Of a DNA stretch of 64,000 nt, positions 29,329-40,577 are shown piece after piece; position 1 is the stretch's first letter, and every line of letters begins with the position of its first letter. The stretch is from Sporosarcina sp. Marseille-Q4943 (lineage in GTDB: Bacteria; Bacillota; Bacilli; Bacillales_A; Planococcaceae): contig NZ_OX031157.1 in NCBI RefSeq assembly GCF_943736995.1, positions 868,001-932,000 of the forward strand. Direction: 5' to 3'. The notes below the pieces were generated by a model. That model was given only the letters and a program-made list of their open reading frames with translations, was not told the DNA's origin and did no database searches. A program made the translations under genes and the position numbers.

Positions 29329-30312
29329 TCAGGTCTCCTCGCTAACGATCGTACCTTCCATATAACCCATGATCCATGATGCGACTTTACCGGCGTCATG
29401 GATAATTCTTCCGTCCAAAACCGTCGAAAAGTCCCCTAATACGATAGTAGGGACGAGCAGTTGCAAAGCATCTATGTCATTTTCTACAGGGAGCTGCGCC
29501 ACGGACGGCTCTTCCCCGTGTAATAACGTTTGGAAATCCGTCTTATTCAACAGCACCGTGTCAATGAATTGACTGCCGGCATGATCATATAGTGCCTTCA
29601 CATGCTCGGACGCAGTGTACTGATACGTTTCACCTTCCTGCGTCGTCAAGTTATTGATATATACCTTCTTCGCTTGAGACGCCAGGACGGCATCACGGAT
29701 ATCCCTCACAAGTATCGTCGGCAGAATGCTCGTATATAAGCTTCCAGGCCCAAAAATGATTAAATCTGCCTCCTTGATGGCCTCCACCGTTTCAGGCAAA
29801 GGTTCGACCTCTTGCGGAGACATATAGACTTTCCGAATTTTGCGCCCATACACCGGGATTTTAGACTCACCGGTTACAATTGTGCCATCATCTAGCTCCG
29901 CATGCAAGGTGATCTTTTGGTTTGCAGCTGGTAACACTTTTCCCTTAATATTCAAAACACGGCCCATCTTTTCAACTGCGCGTGCAAAATCCCCTGTTAT
30001 GTCCGTCAATGCGGCAAGCATGAGGTTCCCGAGCGAATGCCCTTTCAAATCGTCCGAGTTGGAAAACCTGTATTGGAACATTTTTTCAATCAATGGCTCG
30101 ACATCTGAAAGCGCTGCCATCACTTGACGGATATCGCCTGGTGGCGGGATATTGTATTGATCCAACAGCCTTCCTGAACTGCCGCCGTCGTCCGCGACCG
30201 TAACGATCGCGGTAAGATCGACTGGATAGGCCTTCAATCCCCGAAGCAACGTGGACAATCCGGTCCCGCCTCCAAAGACGACAATTTTCTTCATTTTCCC
30301 GGATTGCAACAT
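29329..30312 (-). CDS. yvcK: Gluconeogenesis factor YvcK
   Basis: Protein of 327 residues of the CofD-like family: VVFGGGTGLSTLLRGLK near the N-terminus and ADDGGSSGRLL bind UDP-sugars. It is needed on gluconeogenic carbon sources and for proper peptidoglycan synthase PBP1 location. The start at ATG 30312 has AAAGGG before it and is 4 nt after rapZ. MKK at 30294 is an alternative. Confidence 0.95.
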   Translation of the reverse strand: MLQSGKMKKIVVFGGGTGLSTLLRGLKAYPVDLTAIVTVADDGGSSGRLLDQYNIPPPGDIRQVMAALSDVEPLIEKMFQYRFSNSDDLKGHSLGNLMLAALTDITGDFARAVEKMGRVLNIKGKVLPAANQKITLHAELDDGTIVTGESKIPVYGRKIRKVYMSPQEVEPLPETVEAIKEADLIIFGPGSLYTSILPTILVRDIRDAVLASQAKKVYINNLTTQEGETYQYTASEHVKALYDHAGSQFIDTVLLNKTDFQTLLHGEEPSVAQLPVENDIDALQLLVPTIVLGDFSTVLDGRIIHDAGKVASWIMGYMEGTIVSEET

Positions 30313-30316
30313 AGTG

Positions 30317-31204
30317 TCAACCCTTTCTCTTCTCTACATCTCGATGAGTAATCAGTGTCTTGTATTCCTCTTTAAAGCGATTTCCAAAATACTCTGCAAG
30401 CGACACGGATCGATGTTGTCCGCCCGTGCATCCAAATGCGACGACCACTTGAGATTTTCCTTCGTTCTTATATTGAGGAATGATAAATTTGAACAGGTCT
30501 GTCAACTTTTCAATCAGCACTTGCGTATCATTCCATTTTAACACATATTCGTATACTTCTTTCTGTAAACCGGTAAGCGGTCTCAGATCTTCGATGTAAT
30601 AGGGGTTAGGCAAAAAACGTACGTCGAACACGACGTCCGCATCGATCGGCATGCCATGCTTAAAACCGAAAGAAATGAAATTGAGGGTGAATGCAGTGTC
30701 TCCGGTCGAAGAGAATTCCGACATGATTTTTTCTCTTAATTCCCTCGGTTTCAGCTCGGAGGTGTTGTAAATGGAGCGTGCCCGACCTCTCAATTCTGAT
30801 AAGAGGGTTCTTTCTTTGCGGATGCCTGTCAGCGGCAGCCCGCCTTCCGCGAGCGGATGCGACCTTCTCGTTTCCTTGTATCGTCTGACAAGCGTCTCGT
30901 CATCCGCATCCAAGAAGAGAAGCTTCGTCGATACTCCGTCCATTTGGAGCAAGTTATCCAACGCGCCGATCAACGCGTCAAACAGGTCGCCGCCTCTTGT
31001 ATCCATGACTGCGGCGATGCGTCTCATCTTGTTTTCGGATTTCATCATCAAATCCAGAAAAGTGACGAGCAGCTCAGGAGGCAAATTATCGATACAATAG
31101 AACCCCAGGTCTTCGAAACTTTGCATTGCAACTGTTTTCCCTGCACCTGACATGCCAGTGATGATGACTAATTCGACATCGCTGTTCGGTAATTCATTCT
31201 CCAT
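30317..31204 (-). CDS. rapZ: RNase adapter protein RapZ (YvcJ type)
   Basis: P-loop protein of 295 residues. Walker A is GMSGAGKT, followed by [17 protein letters not shown]. The C-terminal domain carries [16 protein letters not shown]. In E. coli RapZ guides RNase E to a small RNA. The Bacillus protein YvcJ hydrolyses nucleotides and affects competence. It overlaps the NUDIX stop by 1 nt (TAATG), so it is coupled. Confidence 0.95.
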   Translation of the reverse strand: MENELPNSDVELVIITGMSGAGKTVAMQSFEDLGFYCIDNLPPELLVTFLDLMMKSENKMRRIAAVMDTRGGDLFDALIGALDNLLQMDGVSTKLLFLDADDETLVRRYKETRRSHPLAEGGLPLTGIRKERTLLSELRGRARSIYNTSELKPRELREKIMSEFSSTGDTAFTLNFISFGFKHGMPIDADVVFDVRFLPNPYYIEDLRPLTGLQKEVYEYVLKWNDTQVLIEKLTDLFKFIIPQYKNEGKSQVVVAFGCTGGQHRSVSLAEYFGNRFKEEYKTLITHRDVEKRKG

Positions 31205-31686
31205 TAATTCTGGTCACCTTCCATTGATTTTTGTATGCGTTCATCCAACAGTTCAAACTCTTCTGTATAATAAAATGTACCATATTGCACGCCTGTTTGG
31301 GAGGCTGCAAATAATAAATTCGTTCGATCGCCTTCCGCCATCGGAAGCGTCTTCAAGCTTTCGACAGGATGCCATTCGAGCAGGCCTTCCCTGTTCGATT
31401 CATAAGGCGTTCCAATCAGATCTTGCGCAACGAACGTGTACAGCATCCATTCGTTCAGTAATTCATTTGTATCCTTATCTACGATCATCATTGTGTAGAT
31501 GCCTTTCACGTGCGGATTGACGGGTGTCGCTCCGGTTTCTTCTGTAAATTCACGGATGGCGGCATCGTAAATCGATTCGCCCGGATCCATCTTGCCTCCG
31601 GGTGCCACATACCAATTCCGTCTCGGTTTTTTCAATAAAAGAACTTGGTTGTCTTTGAGTACGAGTAAATTCGCGATTCTTTGCAT
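31204..31686 (-). CDS. NUDIX hydrolase (YvcI-like)
   Basis: Protein of 160 residues. The Nudix box is [23 protein letters not shown], matching G-x5-E-x7-RE-x2-EE-x-G. It likely removes a nucleoside diphosphate from an oxidised or capped nucleotide, with the substrate unknown. ATG 31686 (MQRIANLL) follows GAGG at 8 nt, and ATG 31692 is an alternative. It is first of the rapZ cluster. Confidence 0.9.
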   Translation of the reverse strand: MQRIANLLVLKDNQVLLLKKPRRNWYVAPGGKMDPGESIYDAAIREFTEETGATPVNPHVKGIYTMMIVDKDTNELLNEWMLYTFVAQDLIGTPYESNREGLLEWHPVESLKTLPMAEGDRTNLLFAASQTGVQYGTFYYTEEFELLDERIQKSMEGDQN

Positions 31687-31757
31687 GACCATTTCCTCAC
31701 TTCTCTCTATACGCATGTAACCATTATACAATGTTTTGAAAGCAAACGACAAAAAAA

Positions 31758-31793
31758 GAAGACCACCTGCCGTTTGAAGGGCAGATCGTCTTT
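31758..31793 (-). terminator. Terminator between trxB and the NUDIX gene
   Basis: AAGACGATCTGCCC pairs with GGCAGGTGGTCTT, followed by seven T on the minus strand. It isolates the rapZ cluster from trxB. Confidence 0.75.
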
Positions 31794-31904
31794 AAAATGT
31801 TGCTATATTAAAAAGGGGGGTCAATTGATATTCTTATCATAACCTTTTTGTATTGCAGGACGGTTACAGTTAGATTAAAGATAGATTAATGTTGTTAACC
31901 CGGA

Positions 31905-32022
31905 TTCCCACTGCAAGCGGACGCTTTCCGTGGGCGAGCGGTGAGTCTCCTCAGTCGCTGCGCTCCCTGCGGGGTCTCCCCTGTCTCGCTTTCCCACAGG
32001 AGTCGCCGCCTTTCGCTTCAAT
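31905..32022. repeat. REP-like palindromic element 3
   Basis: The best preserved copy of the family. It has GCGGACGCTTTCCGTGGGCG at one end, CAGGAGTCGCCGCCTTTCGC at the other, and GGTCTCCCCTGTCTCGC inside. It fills most of the 388-bp gap between trxB and the NUDIX gene. Confidence 0.7.
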
Positions 32023-32074
32023 CCGCAAATTACATTAAATTAAAAAGAGATCCCATACAGGATCTCTTCGATAA

Positions 32075-33118
<1,044 letters not shown>

Positions 33119-34642
33119 TTACGCATTGAATTGCGGCAAAAACTCCATCAAGTCGCTGACGTATTTCGTTAACGTCGGCACTGAAATGCCATAGATGCGG
33201 GCAATGGCGGTTTTTGTAACCCCTTTATAACGGGATGATTGGAACATATAATCTGCCGCCGCCGCCAACGCCGAAGGATTCCTGAAATGGTAGGAGCGGC
33301 TGAGACCGACTTCACAAAGTGTGAACCACATTTGAAAAAGATGAGTCCCTTGCCGTTCCAATGGCTTGTATTTCTCGTATAACAATTCAGTCGTTTCCAA
33401 GGCGCGCATGAATGAATGATCAAATTCATTTTCTATCGTGAATTCATAATTGAGGCTATGCGCTAGAAACAATTGCTCGATGACACTCAGCTTTTCGAGA
33501 TTGATATACGAAGGGTGTGAGACAATCTCCTGTTTATGCGCTGATTTCCCTAACAGATAAAACCCTAATAATCTTTCACTTCTATATTTATTCGTAATTT
33601 TGCTTAATAAAAAATCCCGATCTTGTTCATAGGACTCGGGCTTCGCCGTAGAGTGCACGTCTTTCCACGGTTCAAAACCCGCTTTTGATGGATCCAATTC
33701 CACGAGCTTTTCATACGATTCTTTCGCCACTTGTTCATGACCGGAGAAGTAGGCAGAATGCGCGAGCCAGAAATAATATCCGGCATCCCCTTCAAAACCC
33801 CGTTTTTGTAAGCTTCTAAGCCAACCGTACGCTTCTTTATGCTTGCCGACCAACGCGAAGGTCGCCCCTAATTTATAGCGATGTATGAATTGATATGGTT
33901 TTATTTTCATGAGAAGCTCGAGCATCGAGTCCAATTCCTCTTTATCTTTCTCATAATAATAAAAGACGGCGAGATTGCATAATGCATGAAGGTTCCCTTT
34001 GTTTTTATCGAGCACGTCAAACAGCAATTCTTTCGCTTGTTCAATCTTGCCGATATAAAAGTAAGCGAGCGCCAAGTTATTATAGGCAGCCCAAAAATCA
34101 GGATAATCGACGATGATCGATTCCAAAATTTCGATCGCTTCTTCAAACGAGCCAGCTTCCATTAACCTTCTAGCTTTCTCTTGAAGGAAATACACTTCTC
34201 CGTCAGGCATTTCCTCGTCTGTAAAAAAGGCTTCCTCCTGCTCGGCGAAATCGATGATCTCCATCGAATCATCCGCTAAAGGTCCATCCGGCGCCAATGC
34301 TATATACTTTTCCGCATAAATCTTCGCATCACGAAGAAGGCCCAAATGAGCATGGACTTCGGCCAAATAAAAGATGATGTCTTCCTCTTCCGGATCCAGG
34401 CCATGCGCTGCCGCCAGAATTTCATAAGCTTCCTCAAACATGCCTTCTTCCATGATGAGAATGCCATATTGCATAAGGATGAGTGGATCATTAGGGCTCA
34501 ATTCAACGGCCCTTTGCAAGTATCTATGGGCATCATCGAAGCGTTCGCGCTGCATTGCTTTAACGCCTTTCTGATAGTAGAATTCACCGTCCGGGATAAA
34601 AGAAATGACTTTCTTATCTATGTTCTTATACTTTTTGTCCAA
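33119..34642 (-). CDS. TPR-repeat protein (YvcD-like)
   Basis: Protein of 507 residues with about six tetratricopeptide repeats from residue 20 to 330 (KGVKAMQRERFDDAHRYLQR, ALDLSPNDP-type units) and a C-terminal segment IARIYGISVPTLTKYVSDL that reads as a helix-turn-helix. It is like B. subtilis YvcD, whose role is not known. TTG 34642 follows GGAGGAA. It lies between the acetyltransferase and trxB. Confidence 0.85.
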   Translation of the reverse strand: MDKKYKNIDKKVISFIPDGEFYYQKGVKAMQRERFDDAHRYLQRAVELSPNDPLILMQYGILIMEEGMFEEAYEILAAAHGLDPEEEDIIFYLAEVHAHLGLLRDAKIYAEKYIALAPDGPLADDSMEIIDFAEQEEAFFTDEEMPDGEVYFLQEKARRLMEAGSFEEAIEILESIIVDYPDFWAAYNNLALAYFYIGKIEQAKELLFDVLDKNKGNLHALCNLAVFYYYEKDKEELDSMLELLMKIKPYQFIHRYKLGATFALVGKHKEAYGWLRSLQKRGFEGDAGYYFWLAHSAYFSGHEQVAKESYEKLVELDPSKAGFEPWKDVHSTAKPESYEQDRDFLLSKITNKYRSERLLGFYLLGKSAHKQEIVSHPSYINLEKLSVIEQLFLAHSLNYEFTIENEFDHSFMRALETTELLYEKYKPLERQGTHLFQMWFTLCEVGLSRSYHFRNPSALAAAADYMFQSSRYKGVTKTAIARIYGISVPTLTKYVSDLMEFLPQFNA

Positions 34643-34733
34643 TCAGATTCCTCCGAAAAAATTAGAAGGAACGCTTTATACGTCCCTCCCAATAAACTTG
34701 CTTAATTATACCATACCTTCTGTTTCCGTCATC

Positions 34734-35273
34734 CTATTTCTTGTCAACGTCCAATTTTTGGGCAGTCCTGCGACGCTCTTCCATCTGCTCGGCAGTGTAA
34801 ATGATGCGCACAGGGTTGCCCCCGGCCATTGCACCAGCAGGGATGTCGCGGTTGACAAGCGACGCGGAAGATACGATGGCTCCGTCCCCGATTTCCACTC
34901 CGGGAAGGATTGTCGTATTTGCACCGATCATCACCCGATCACCGATGACCACGTCGCCGATCCGATACTCTTCAATTAAATATTCATGGGCGAGAATCGT
35001 CGTATTGAACCCGATGATCGAATTGCTCCCGACCGTAATACGCTCCGGGAACATCGTATCCGGCATGACCATCAATGCGAATGATGTCTTTTCACCTATC
35101 TTCATTCCTAAAAATGTCCGATAGATGAAGTTCTTCATCGGAATGAAAGGTGTGTACCTTCCGATTTGGATGAAGATAAAGTTCTTTGCCACTTTAAAAA
35201 ACGAAACCGTTTTATATATTTGCCAAAGGGAGTTCGCATTTCCTTCAGCAGGATAACGCTCTGTCCGTCTCAA
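34734..35273 (-). CDS. Acyltransferase with left-handed beta-helix (YvoF-like)
   Basis: Protein of 179 residues with hexapeptide repeats (ITVGSNSIIGFNTTIL, IGDVVIGDRVMIGANTTILPGVEIGDGAIVSSASLV) typical of acetyltransferases that use acetyl-CoA. The HEYLIE stretch carries the His. The substrate is unknown. It overlaps ppaX by 4 nt and matches the gene order hprK-lgt-yvoD-ppaX-yvoF. Confidence 0.85.
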   Translation of the reverse strand: MRRTERYPAEGNANSLWQIYKTVSFFKVAKNFIFIQIGRYTPFIPMKNFIYRTFLGMKIGEKTSFALMVMPDTMFPERITVGSNSIIGFNTTILAHEYLIEEYRIGDVVIGDRVMIGANTTILPGVEIGDGAIVSSASLVNRDIPAGAMAGGNPVRIIYTAEQMEERRRTAQKLDVDKK

Positions 35274-35920
35274 GCTTCCACGCCTGCTGTTATCGACAGT
35301 AAGTCTGAAATATGTTGCAAGACAAAATCAGGCTCCTGCTCCCGGATGAAATTTTCGCCTTTTGCTGACCAAGCTACTCCAGCCGTGCGAACTCCGGCGT
35401 TTTTCCCTCCGAGAATATCATGAATGTTGTCACCGATCATCAACGTTTCCTGCGGTGTCGAGTTCAATCGCTCCATTGCGAGAAGCAATGGCTCCGGATG
35501 AGGCTTCGGATGTTTGACAGCATCCAATCCGATTATCGTATCGAACACGTTCCCTGCCGGCATTAGCTTCAAGCCTTTCATGATCATATCATTCCGTTTC
35601 GTCGATACGATGGCCATCTTGAAGCCAGCATTTTTCAATTGCACTAACGTGTCGCTCACCCCGTCGAATTCGGAAGCGAAAGCGTCGTGATTTGCTAAGT
35701 TCCATGTGCGATATTCATTGATCAGTTCTTCCGATTTCGTAGGATCGATACTATCGAATGTTTCTTTTAAAGTCGGCCCAAGGAATCGAAGGATATCTTC
35801 CCTTTCAAACCTTCCCGGGTAATGTGCGTTCAAAACCGTTTGGAACGTTTGAATGATTAGTTCATTCGTGTCGAGCAACGTTCCATCGAAGTCAAATAGC
35901 AAAGTTGTAATTTTATCCAT
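35270..35920 (-). CDS. ppaX: Pyrophosphatase PpaX
   Basis: A HAD-family enzyme that hydrolyses the pyrophosphate made when HprK dephosphorylates P-Ser-HPr. The 216 residues equal the B. subtilis length. Motif I is LLFDFDGTLLDTNE, motif II is AIVSTKR, and motif III is MIGDNIHD. ATG 35920 follows GGAGG and overlaps the upstream gene by 8 nt. The operon places it with hprK. Confidence 0.95.
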   Translation of the reverse strand: MDKITTLLFDFDGTLLDTNELIIQTFQTVLNAHYPGRFEREDILRFLGPTLKETFDSIDPTKSEELINEYRTWNLANHDAFASEFDGVSDTLVQLKNAGFKMAIVSTKRNDMIMKGLKLMPAGNVFDTIIGLDAVKHPKPHPEPLLLAMERLNSTPQETLMIGDNIHDILGGKNAGVRTAGVAWSAKGENFIREQEPDFVLQHISDLLSITAGVEA

Positions 35921-36857
35921 CCAGAACTGTAACCTCCTTCTCCCTCTTCCGTTCCGCCTGTTTCCATAAGTAAGCGACCGCAATCGTCAGTACGAAGGCC
36001 GTGACGAGGCGGATGATGAGCAACGGCAAGATAGGAATACCTAAGGGCATGAAAATAAGTGTATCTTCAACGACCGCGTGACATGCAACGAGAAAGATGA
36101 ACGCGAGCGTCGCATCTTTTTTGCTGACGCCATCTTCCTGTACCGCTTGGATCATGACACCTGCGCCATAGGCAAGGCCGATGACGAGGCCGGCAACCAA
36201 AGTTAACGACGCGTTCGGCTGTACGCCGATCACCTTCGTAAAAGGCGCCAGTTTATCCGAAAACTTCTGCAAGTAGTTGCGGTCTTTCAAAAATTGCACG
36301 ATGATCATGAGCGGAATGACGATAAGCGCCAGTTGCAATACGCCGAACGACGCCTTCTGCAAACCGAGCAAGCCGATTGCGAGCCAGCCTTCCGGAGCAG
36401 TTGCCACTTCAGGAGCTATGCCGTACTGCGCAATTTCTCCGCCGCCATTCCAAAACAAATTGATGATGATGCCGGAGAACGCCGCCAAACCGAATCTGAC
36501 GACTAACACAATCCACAATTTGACTCCGACTTTCAAAGCGACTCCCGTCTCGATGAACATATTATGCGCAAAGCTGAGCATAACAGCCAAAATGAAAACT
36601 TCCTTCACCGTAAGTTCGAGCGAGAGAATACCTGCAATCCCTGCGTATAAATTCAATGCATTGCCGAGCACTAACGGAATCGCGGCTTCCCCGCTCAATC
36701 CGAATAAGCCCATGAATGGCGATATTAACTTTACGAGCCACGGCAATACAGGTGTATGTTGCAAAATGACGAGAAGGACGGTGATTGGAAAAATGATTTT
36801 CCCTAACGTCCATGTCGTCTTCAAGCCAGCTTTCAACCCATTTCGAAGCGTCTGCAT
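35913..36857 (-). CDS. Nucleoside recognition domain membrane protein (YvoD-like)
   Basis: Protein of 314 residues with about eight membrane helices and two copies of the Gate/nucleoside recognition region (about 40-130 and 170-270). It is related to SpmA/SpmB and FeoB gate domains, and its transported substrate is unknown. It is encoded between lgt and ppaX, as in B. subtilis yvoD. Confidence 0.8.
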   Translation of the reverse strand: MQTLRNGLKAGLKTTWTLGKIIFPITVLLVILQHTPVLPWLVKLISPFMGLFGLSGEAAIPLVLGNALNLYAGIAGILSLELTVKEVFILAVMLSFAHNMFIETGVALKVGVKLWIVLVVRFGLAAFSGIIINLFWNGGGEIAQYGIAPEVATAPEGWLAIGLLGLQKASFGVLQLALIVIPLMIIVQFLKDRNYLQKFSDKLAPFTKVIGVQPNASLTLVAGLVIGLAYGAGVMIQAVQEDGVSKKDATLAFIFLVACHAVVEDTLIFMPLGIPILPLLIIRLVTAFVLTIAVAYLWKQAERKREKEVTVLDG

Positions 36858-36872
36858 TTCCCCATCCCTCTT

Positions 36873-37679
36873 CTATTTATCTTGATATTCCACTTTGACT
36901 TCCTTGATGAACCTTCTCCAGATGAATAGTGACACTGAAAATACAATGGCGATGATGGATACGATTTGCGCAGCACGAAGATCGCCGCCGTACAAACTGT
37001 CCGTCCTCATCCCTTCGATAAAAAATCTTCCGATTGAATACCATGTCAAGTAGAAGAAGAACATTTCGCCCCGCTTCAATCGGACTCTTCGTAATAACAG
37101 AATGATAATAAGGCCGACGACGTTCCATAACGATTCATAAAGGAATGTCGGATGATAGGTTACGCCGTTAATTGTCATTTGGTTCATGATCCAATCAGGA
37201 ATCCAAGTGGTTTCTAGAAACTTTTGCGATACAGGACCGCCATGCGCTTCCTGATTGATGAAATTTCCCCATCGGCCGATAATTTGACCAATCAATATGC
37301 CCGGAACGGCGATGTCCACCACTTTCCAGAAGGAGATGCCGCGTCGTTTCGTATAAAAATACGTCGTTAAAAAGGCACCAATTAATGCACCGTGGATGGC
37401 GATGCCGCCTTCCCATATTTTAATCACATCGGCAGGGTTATCTTTATAAGAATCCCACGAAAATAGAACGTAGTAGATTCTTGCACTTATGATGGATATA
37501 GGCACTGCCCAAATAAGCAGATCCGTTAAGAAATCCGGATGCATTCCCCGCTTCACCATCTCTTTTTGAACGACAATGAATGCAAGAATGATACCGGTCG
37601 TAATTAAAATTCCATACCATCGGATATCTATTGGCCCTATGCTAAAGGCCGTCGGGTCAATCGTTAGTAAGTCGAACAT
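36873..37679 (-). CDS. lgt: Prolipoprotein diacylglyceryl transferase
   Basis: It transfers diacylglycerol from phosphatidylglycerol to the lipobox Cys of prolipoproteins at the membrane. Protein of 268 residues with seven membrane helices. IGRWGNFINQEAHGG is the Lgt signature, with the conserved RWGNF, and GGIAIHGAL is the catalytic-region loop. It starts 4 nt after hprK. Substrates in this window are PrsA and the lipoprotein at 51249-51635. Confidence 0.95.
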   Translation of the reverse strand: MFDLLTIDPTAFSIGPIDIRWYGILITTGIILAFIVVQKEMVKRGMHPDFLTDLLIWAVPISIISARIYYVLFSWDSYKDNPADVIKIWEGGIAIHGALIGAFLTTYFYTKRRGISFWKVVDIAVPGILIGQIIGRWGNFINQEAHGGPVSQKFLETTWIPDWIMNQMTINGVTYHPTFLYESLWNVVGLIIILLLRRVRLKRGEMFFFYLTWYSIGRFFIEGMRTDSLYGGDLRAAQIVSIIAIVFSVSLFIWRRFIKEVKVEYQDK

Positions 37680-37683
37680 TAGT

Positions 37684-38634
37684 TTACTCTATCCCCTCTT
37701 CATCGGATTTCTCTGCGCCTTGACTAATTGCCAAATCAAGCTTCTTCGAAAATGTCTCTGCTGCATTGATGCCTAATCGTTTCATCCGATAATCCATGGC
37801 GGCCACTTCAATAATGACCGATAAGTTCCGCCCAGGTCTTACTGGGACAGTGAGCTTCGTCAAATCAGAATCCATGACCTTCATCTTTTCTTCGTCGATG
37901 CCTAAACGATCATATACTTTATCCGGGTCCCACACTTCCAAATCGATGACCATCAGAATCCGTTTATCATCTTTCACGGCGCTCGCACCGAATAGCATCA
38001 TCATATCAATAATGCCAACGCCCCGGATTTCAAGCATATGGCGCAGAATTTTCGGAGCATTTCCGATCAAGACGTTCTTCGCCACTTGTCTAATTTCAAC
38101 AGCATCATCCGCGACGAGACGATGGCCTCGTTTCACAAGCTCCAAAGCAGTTTCACTTTTCCCTACGCCGCTCTTCCCTGTTATCAACACACCGATTCCA
38201 TATACATCGACAAGCACACCATGAACTGTCGTCATCGGAGCGAGCTGACCTTCCAGGAAGTTCGTCAACATACCCGAAAACCGCGTCGTCGGATGTTCGG
38301 TCTGCAGCACCGGGATTCCCCGCTCCTCCGCATTCCGCTTAAGTTCTATGGGGCATTCAATATTATGTGCAAGGATGAAAGCGGGCGTTTCTGTCGTACA
38401 GAGACGGTCCATCCGATCCTGGCGTTCCGCCTCATCCAATTTGTTGAAAAAGGAAAGCTCTGTTTTTCCGAGCAATTGAACACGATTTGCCGTATAAAAA
38501 TCGAAATAGCCGGCCATTTCCAAACCTGGCCGGGATATGTCGCTCGTGAGGATACTACGTTCAATACCTTCTCCACCGGCAACAATTTCAAGTCCAAAAC
38601 GATTTTGAACGTCTTCCACTGTAACAACCGACAT
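37684..38634 (-). CDS. hprK: HPr kinase/phosphorylase
   Basis: It phosphorylates Ser46 of HPr and Crh when fructose bisphosphate is high, and reverses this when phosphate is high, so it sets CcpA-dependent catabolite control. Protein of 316 residues: N-terminal domain 1-130, P-loop [21 protein letters not shown] (150-170) and HprK signature near 203-212 ([10 protein letters not shown]). ATG 38634 with AAAGGCGG. It leads the hprK-lgt-yvoD-ppaX operon, with the kinase target Crh 9 kb away. Confidence 0.97.
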   Translation of the reverse strand: MSVVTVEDVQNRFGLEIVAGGEGIERSILTSDISRPGLEMAGYFDFYTANRVQLLGKTELSFFNKLDEAERQDRMDRLCTTETPAFILAHNIECPIELKRNAEERGIPVLQTEHPTTRFSGMLTNFLEGQLAPMTTVHGVLVDVYGIGVLITGKSGVGKSETALELVKRGHRLVADDAVEIRQVAKNVLIGNAPKILRHMLEIRGVGIIDMMMLFGASAVKDDKRILMVIDLEVWDPDKVYDRLGIDEEKMKVMDSDLTKLTVPVRPGRNLSVIIEVAAMDYRMKRLGINAAETFSKKLDLAISQGAEKSDEEGIE

Positions 38635-38817
38635 TTGTTCGCCGCCTTTCTATGTTGAACACGCATCCGACCACTTCGCAAAGCGGAAGGAACCATGCTT
38701 CATCAAGTCAACCCTATCCCCTATTTTACCATGAACGGATTCAATTGAAATGATTTCGTTCGAATTTGTCCACTAATGATGCGAAACAGACTATATAGAT
38801 AGCGAGGAGGGGATGAG

Positions 38818-39378
38818 ATGGCAACTATCATACTTGACGCAGGGCACGGACCGAATACTGCTGGCAAAAGGTCGCCAGATGGCAAACTAGTGGAGTTCCG
38901 TTTCAACGCGGAGGTGGCGGAACTGCTACGGCACTATTTGCTGCTGGAAGGAGTGGACGTCTTTTATTCGCATGAAAACAGCCGGGACGTGCCTCTATCG
39001 GAAAGGGCTTCGATTGCAAACAGGTTGGATGCGGATGCGTTCGTGTCCATCCATGCAAATGCATTCGGCAACGGTTGGAATGAAGCCCAAGGTATCGAAA
39101 CGTATATGTACCCGCAAGTGAGCAAACGGACTGCTGCATTGGCTAACCTGATACATAGCTCAATGATATCCGCTTGCGGGCGGAAAGACCGAGGGGTGAA
39201 AACCGCCAACTTCGCAGTGTTGAGGGAGACGAAGATGCCTGCCGTGCTAGTGGAATGCGGCTTCATGACGAATCGCGAAGAAGCTGGCCTCTTGCTATCG
39301 AGGGCATATCGCGTTCAATGCGCAAGGGCGATCGGCTTCGGCATTTTGAGTTGGCTGTATCATGAGAAAATCGTGTAG
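38818..39378 (+). CDS. N-acetylmuramoyl-L-alanine amidase (Amidase_3)
   Basis: Zinc amidase of 186 residues, which cleaves the stem peptide from peptidoglycan. Zinc ligands are His10 in LDAGHG, Glu26 in KLVEFRFN and His79 in VSIHAN, with the catalytic Glu146 in VECGFMTN. There is no signal peptide, as in the CwlC-type mother-cell lytic enzymes of sporulation, and no cell-wall binding domain. ATG 38818 follows GAGGAGGGG. It is read divergently from hprK. Confidence 0.9.
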   Translation: MATIILDAGHGPNTAGKRSPDGKLVEFRFNAEVAELLRHYLLLEGVDVFYSHENSRDVPLSERASIANRLDADAFVSIHANAFGNGWNEAQGIETYMYPQVSKRTAALANLIHSSMISACGRKDRGVKTANFAVLRETKMPAVLVECGFMTNREEAGLLLSRAYRVQCARAIGFGILSWLYHEKIV

Positions 39379-39400
39379 ACGCTTGCTTTGGGCGCGAGTC
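39379..39400. repeat. Single 21-bp repeat unit
   Basis: GCTTGCTTTGGGCGCGAGTC just after the amidase stop matches the units in the arrays at 25.4 and 27.0 kb. Confidence 0.5.
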
Positions 39401-39414
39401 ATCTTTATTACAAA

Positions 39415-39462
39415 AAGACTGCTACTGAAAGTCAGTTTTCACCGACTTTCTTGGCAGTCTTA
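39415..39462 (+). terminator. Terminator of the amidase gene
   Basis: AAGACTGCT..GAAAGTC pairs with GACTTTC..GGCAGTCTT, then TATTTATT. It shares a GACTGCC/GGCAGTC core with hairpins at 40580 and 51128. Confidence 0.7.
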
Positions 39463-39571
39463 TTTATTTACATGTATTCACAAGTCCTACTTACAGTAAA
39501 CATCAGCATAATCGATATTTCTTAGGGAATAATAATTTTCACAGATTGTTACAAATAGGAGGGGGAAATAC

Positions 39572-40567
39572 ATGAAGAAATACGGTTCTATACTATTAAT
39601 AGGGTTGTTTTGTTTATCACCAATTATTGTAAACGCGCATGTTAAATGGTTTACGGAAATCGAACCTGAAAAGGTTTCTATTGAACAGATCCTTTCAACG
39701 GAATTTATAGTATTATCCTTAGTCATTGCTCTTTTCTTAGCGATCTTATCTCAATTCATACCACAGTTAATGAAGATTCCCGGTGTCGCTAAAATTGATA
39801 TGAAATTAGATGGATACCGGAAATATTCTCGTTATATTCTACAGTACGGTACAGCTGCCGCATTTATATTACAAGTCGTTAATCGAACTATGTTTGCACC
39901 TGAGTTCGTTATCCATAATAGTTGGGAAACGGTTGTTATGTGGGCGATTATCATTTTGCTTCTTATTCCGCATCATATAGCAACGAAAATGGCTTCCGTA
40001 TTAATGCTTGGTTTATTTCTTTATATTTGGAGTTATTCCGGTTGGTTTCATATGCTGGATTATGGGTTTTACCTTGCTATTATCGGTGTTTTATTGGTGG
40101 GAAGAACAAAACTGGAGACGGCAGGGTTTCCATTCCTATACCTTGGTACAGGTTTAAGTTTATGTTGGGTTGCAGTAGAAAAATGGGTATACCCTGGTAT
40201 GACGATCGATATTATTCACCGCCATGGCGTCCCTACTTTTGGCTTTCCCCCAGAACTATTTATTGTCCTGTCAGCATTTATTGAATTTGTTGTTGGTTAC
40301 CTATTAGTCGTCGGTATTCTCAACCGTTTATTAGCTGTCGTCGTAACCATTTTATTTATCCTCACAACAACAATATTTGGCTATACCGAAGTAGTAGGAC
40401 ATGGGATGATTCATATTGTCTTATTAATATTTATTATCGAAGGAATATCCTTTTATCATCCGCCAGTTAAAATGCATAAGAACCGATTGGACCAAATGAT
40501 CTTTGTTTTCCTGAACTTTTTGTTTGTGCTCAGTACATTTTTATTGATCTATTACCGATTCGCATAA
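39572..40567 (+). CDS. DoxX-like membrane protein
   Basis: Protein of 331 residues with a signal-like N-terminus and seven to eight further membrane helices. The C-terminal half (about 180-310) resembles DoxX-family proteins (FIEFVVGYLLVVGILNRLLAVV). The N-terminal half with NAHVKWFTEIEPEK is like that of large DoxX relatives. The role is unknown, although some DoxX proteins act in quinone or sulphur metabolism. AGGAGGGGG precedes ATG 39572. Its codons are AT-rich compared with the neighbours, so it may be acquired. Confidence 0.65.
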   Translation: MKKYGSILLIGLFCLSPIIVNAHVKWFTEIEPEKVSIEQILSTEFIVLSLVIALFLAILSQFIPQLMKIPGVAKIDMKLDGYRKYSRYILQYGTAAAFILQVVNRTMFAPEFVIHNSWETVVMWAIIILLLIPHHIATKMASVLMLGLFLYIWSYSGWFHMLDYGFYLAIIGVLLVGRTKLETAGFPFLYLGTGLSLCWVAVEKWVYPGMTIDIIHRHGVPTFGFPPELFIVLSAFIEFVVGYLLVVGILNRLLAVVVTILFILTTTIFGYTEVVGHGMIHIVLLIFIIEGISFYHPPVKMHKNRLDQMIFVFLNFLFVLSTFLLIYYRFA

Positions 40568-40577
40568 AATAAAACAA

